Below are positions 61,908 through 64,000 of a stretch of 64,000 nt of DNA, piece after piece. The notes beneath the pieces were generated by a model. That model was not told the DNA's origin, did no database searches, and saw only the letters and a program-made list of their open reading frames with translations. This DNA comes from Thalassobius sp965218685 (GTDB lineage: Bacteria; Pseudomonadota; Alphaproteobacteria; Rhodobacterales; Rhodobacteraceae), in the NCBI RefSeq assembly GCF_965218685.1, contig NZ_OZ244657.1, forward strand, positions 744,001 to 808,000, in the 5' to 3' direction. The first letter of the stretch is position 1. Each line of letters begins with the position of its first letter. The translations under genes and the position numbers were made by a program.

Positions 61908-63223
61908 TCCGTATCCTGTCTGACTTTGCCTATGGCGACGGGCCAACCCGAACCTGTTTCTGGGGCCCTTCGACGGTCAGCGCACCCAAGCCGCAAGGTG
62001 ATCAGCACGTTCAGGTGGCCGTCATCGGTGCGGGCTATACGGGGCTTTCGGCGGCGCTGCATCTGGCGCAGCAAGGCGCGGATATCACCGTGCTTGAGGC
62101 CCAAAGCCCCGGTTGGGGAGCCTCGGGGCGCAACGGTGGGTTTTGTTGCCTGGGTGGCACAGCGCTGACAGGCGGTCAGATCCGCAAACGAGTTGGCAAG
62201 GACGGCCTGCGTCACTGGCGCCAGACCGAGGTCGCGGCCATCAATACCGTGCGTACGCTTTTGAGCCGGCACAAGATCCAGGCAGACACCCATTCGGACG
62301 GGGAAACGATCCTGGCCCACTCGGCTCGGGCCATGCGCGCATTAAGGGCTGAAAGGGGCGAATTAGAGACTGAGTACGGCGTTTCCACCACCCTGCACGA
62401 GGCCGAAGAATTGCCCCAACTCGGGATGCGCGGCGCCTATCACGGGGCGCTGACCCTGCAGCATGGGTTTGGCCTGAACCCGCGCAAATATGCGGACGGG
62501 TTGGCGCGTGCCGCGATGACCGCTGGCGCCCGCATTTTCGCCAACAGCCCTGTGCGGCATGTCACTCGCCAAAACGGCAGCTTTACCCTGACCACGCCCA
62601 CCGCGCGCATCCGGGCAGACAAGGTGATCTTTGCCACCAATGGCTACAGCTCGGAAGATGTGCCCCCTTGGATGCGCGCGAGGTTTTTGCCCTTGCAGTC
62701 AAACGTTCTGGTAACCCGCGTACTGACACCCGAGGAGATCGCAACCGGGTGGAGCAGCGCTCAGATGGCCTATACCCACCAAACGCTGTTGCACTATTTC
62801 CGACTGATGCCGAATGGTCAGTTCCTGTTCGGGATGCGCGGGGGGCTGTTTACGGGCCCTCAATCCTTTGCCGCCCTGCAACGCCGAACGCGCCAACAGT
62901 TCCAGCGCGCCTTCCCTTTCTGGCGCCACGTGGAAACACCTTACAGCTGGAACGGAGCTTTGGCTTTTGCCAGCGACCTGTCCCCCTATGCCGGTCCCAT
63001 CCCCGAGATGCCGGACGCCTTTACCGCCTTTGCCTATCACGGAAATGGCGTGGCCATGGCGACGCATACGGGGGCCATTCTGGCGCGATTGGCGCTGGGG
63101 CAGGACGCGGGCGATCACTATCCGCAGCTGATGCAGAACCTGCCCAAGCGGTTTCCCTTGGGGCGCTATCGACGACTGCTGATGGCCCCGGCCTATGTGG
63201 CCGCGGCGCTTAGCGGGCGTTAG
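61904..63223 (+). CDS. FAD-dependent oxidoreductase (PuuB-like)
   Basis: A 439-residue DAO-family flavoprotein. The FAD motif VAVIGAGYTGLSAALHLAQQG starts near residue 38, preceded by a short extension, and the C-terminal AYHGNGVAMATHTGAILA is typical. It resembles gamma-glutamylputrescine oxidase PuuB. No puuA ligase or puuC dehydrogenase is adjacent, so the substrate may be a free or modified polyamine. It overlaps the PotI-like gene by four bases, and its stop overlaps the convergent EamA stop. Confidence 0.92.
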   Translation: MIRILSDFAYGDGPTRTCFWGPSTVSAPKPQGDQHVQVAVIGAGYTGLSAALHLAQQGADITVLEAQSPGWGASGRNGGFCCLGGTALTGGQIRKRVGKDGLRHWRQTEVAAINTVRTLLSRHKIQADTHSDGETILAHSARAMRALRAERGELETEYGVSTTLHEAEELPQLGMRGAYHGALTLQHGFGLNPRKYADGLARAAMTAGARIFANSPVRHVTRQNGSFTLTTPTARIRADKVIFATNGYSSEDVPPWMRARFLPLQSNVLVTRVLTPEEIATGWSSAQMAYTHQTLLHYFRLMPNGQFLFGMRGGLFTGPQSFAALQRRTRQQFQRAFPFWRHVETPYSWNGALAFASDLSPYAGPIPEMPDAFTAFAYHGNGVAMATHTGAILARLALGQDAGDHYPQLMQNLPKRFPLGRYRRLLMAPAYVAAALSGR

Positions 63224-64000
63224 CCCTGCGGGGTCATTCCCGAACGGGCCTTGGACCGTTTCAGACCCAGCGCATGTTCGCGCCAGATGATGACAACACC
63301 AGCGGCAATGACGATGCCCGCCCCAGTCAGCATCTGCACGGTCGGGGCCTCGTCAAAGATGAAGTACCCGATCACCAGCGCGAACAGCATCGAGGCATAA
63401 TCGAACGGCGCCACCACCGATGCCCCGGCAAAACGATAGGCCGAGGTCAGAAATATCTGGCCGACACCTCCGATCAACCCGGCCGCGATCAACAGCGCAG
63501 CCTCGGTGCCGGTCGGGATCACCCAACCGAATGGCAATGTCAGAAGCGCCAACGCAGAAGAGGTCAGCGAGAAATAGAACACGATGGCCGAGGTCTGCTC
63601 GGACTGGACCAGCTTGCGAATATAGATCTGCGCCAAAGCCATGCAGACCGCCCCCATCAGGGCCACGACAGTGCCAATCGCTTGGGTCATTTCCACCACG
63701 TCCTCGGACAGAAGGGTCAGGCGCGGAGCCATGATGATCAGCACCCCAACCAAACCCAGCGCGACCGAGGCAAGGCGGAAAACACCCACGGGTTCGCCCA
63801 GGAACATGGCTGCGAAGATCACGATCAACAAAGGGGCGGCAAAACCGATGGCCGTAACCTCGGGCAGGGGCAACAGGCCCAGGCTTGCAAAGAACAGCCC
63901 CATCGCAGCTGTTCCGATAAACCCGCGCCAGAAATGGGCCAGCTTGGATTTCACCTTTAGCCCGGTCTTCAAATCCCCACGCACAGCCAGCCAGGCCAGA
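63220..64000 (-). CDS. EamA/DMT-family transporter, partial
   Basis: About 260 residues of a ten-helix EamA transporter are visible; the N-terminus lies beyond the right edge, because the codons upstream of the GTG at 63984 (LAWLAVRGD) stay open and read as transporter sequence. Helices include FIGTAAMGLFFASLGLLPLP and VVAPFDYASMLFALVIGYFIF, and the end is basic. Likely an exporter of an unknown metabolite. It is convergent with the oxidase, overlapping by four bases. Confidence 0.9.
   Translation of the reverse strand, partial: LAWLAVRGDLKTGLKVKSKLAHFWRGFIGTAAMGLFFASLGLLPLPEVTAIGFAAPLLIVIFAAMFLGEPVGVFRLASVALGLVGVLIIMAPRLTLLSEDVVEMTQAIGTVVALMGAVCMALAQIYIRKLVQSEQTSAIVFYFSLTSSALALLTLPFGWVIPTGTEAALLIAAGLIGGVGQIFLTSAYRFAGASVVAPFDYASMLFALVIGYFIFDEAPTVQMLTGAGIVIAAGVVIIWREHALGLKRSKARSGMTPQG

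Noticed and set aside
1..64000. CRISPR arrays, insertion sequences, phage genes, rRNA or tRNA genes
   Set aside because: No regularly spaced repeats, transposase-like or integrase-like motifs, or tRNA/rRNA signatures were recognised on reading. A tRNA scan could not be run, so a missed tRNA in a short gap is possible.

Overview
The window reads as chromosomal DNA of a marine alphaproteobacterium of the Rhodobacteraceae (Roseobacter group, Ruegeria/Tritonibacter-like). This placement is inferred from high G+C coding DNA with strong Shine-Dalgarno sites, a petP-petR pair (known from Rhodobacter), a CenR-type response regulator, DciA/DUF721, DUF2125 and DUF3576 proteins, an aerobic phenylacetate operon, and several polyamine/amino-acid-type ABC transporters. 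No rRNA, tRNA, CRISPR array, insertion sequence or prophage was recognised. The window is densely coding. The only poorly explained stretch is an AT-richer gap at about 48.4-48.9 kb.

Layout. 0-5 kb: an alkane-monooxygenase-like gene cut by the left edge behind mutY, divergent from a dciA-like gene, a DsbA-family oxidoreductase and a CaiB-type CoA-transferase; then a YggS-type PLP protein. 5-13 kb: porin, DUF3576 lipoprotein, a cupin/glycosyltransferase pair, and the operon leuS-lptE-holA, followed by a glutathione transferase. 13-19 kb: flavoprotein, mechanosensitive channel, crotonase and SDR, DUF2125 protein. 19-25 kb: pmbA, a CysQ/inositol-phosphatase, a Kdo transferase and lpxK, so proteolysis plus lipid A assembly; then an L,D-transpeptidase and ribA. 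25-32.7 kb: CenR-like regulator, HxlR regulator/metallo-hydrolase pair, xthA, YbbN-like co-chaperone, Lon-N-domain protein, Trm112-like protein, aroC, HD-domain protein and AEC transporter. 32.7-39.4 kb: EamA transporter, HU, AMP nucleosidase and the paaABCDE ring epoxidase operon. 39.4-45.5 kb: SDR, a tiny exported protein, dxs, ispA and xseB (isoprenoid cluster), a phosphotransferase and a histone-deacetylase-like amidohydrolase. 45.5-49.5 kb: exported hypothetical, petR-petP, ilvE, a small Cas2/SinR-fold-like ORF and cobO.

49.5-63.2 kb is a polyamine-type uptake and breakdown region. It holds a PotABCD-type transporter, a beta-propeller lactonase-like protein, a putrescine-type aminotransferase, a GntR regulator, a PotFGHI-type transporter and a PuuB-like FAD oxidase. 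Two nearly identical 19-bp inverted repeats (TTGATC-N7-GATCAA type) lie over the predicted -10 boxes of the aminotransferase and potF-like promoters. They are the best candidate for the GntR operator tying the region together. The potF-like binding-protein gene carries a single-base frameshift. An EamA transporter runs off the right edge.

All functional names rest on motifs and family resemblance read from the translated sequence; no database search was possible.
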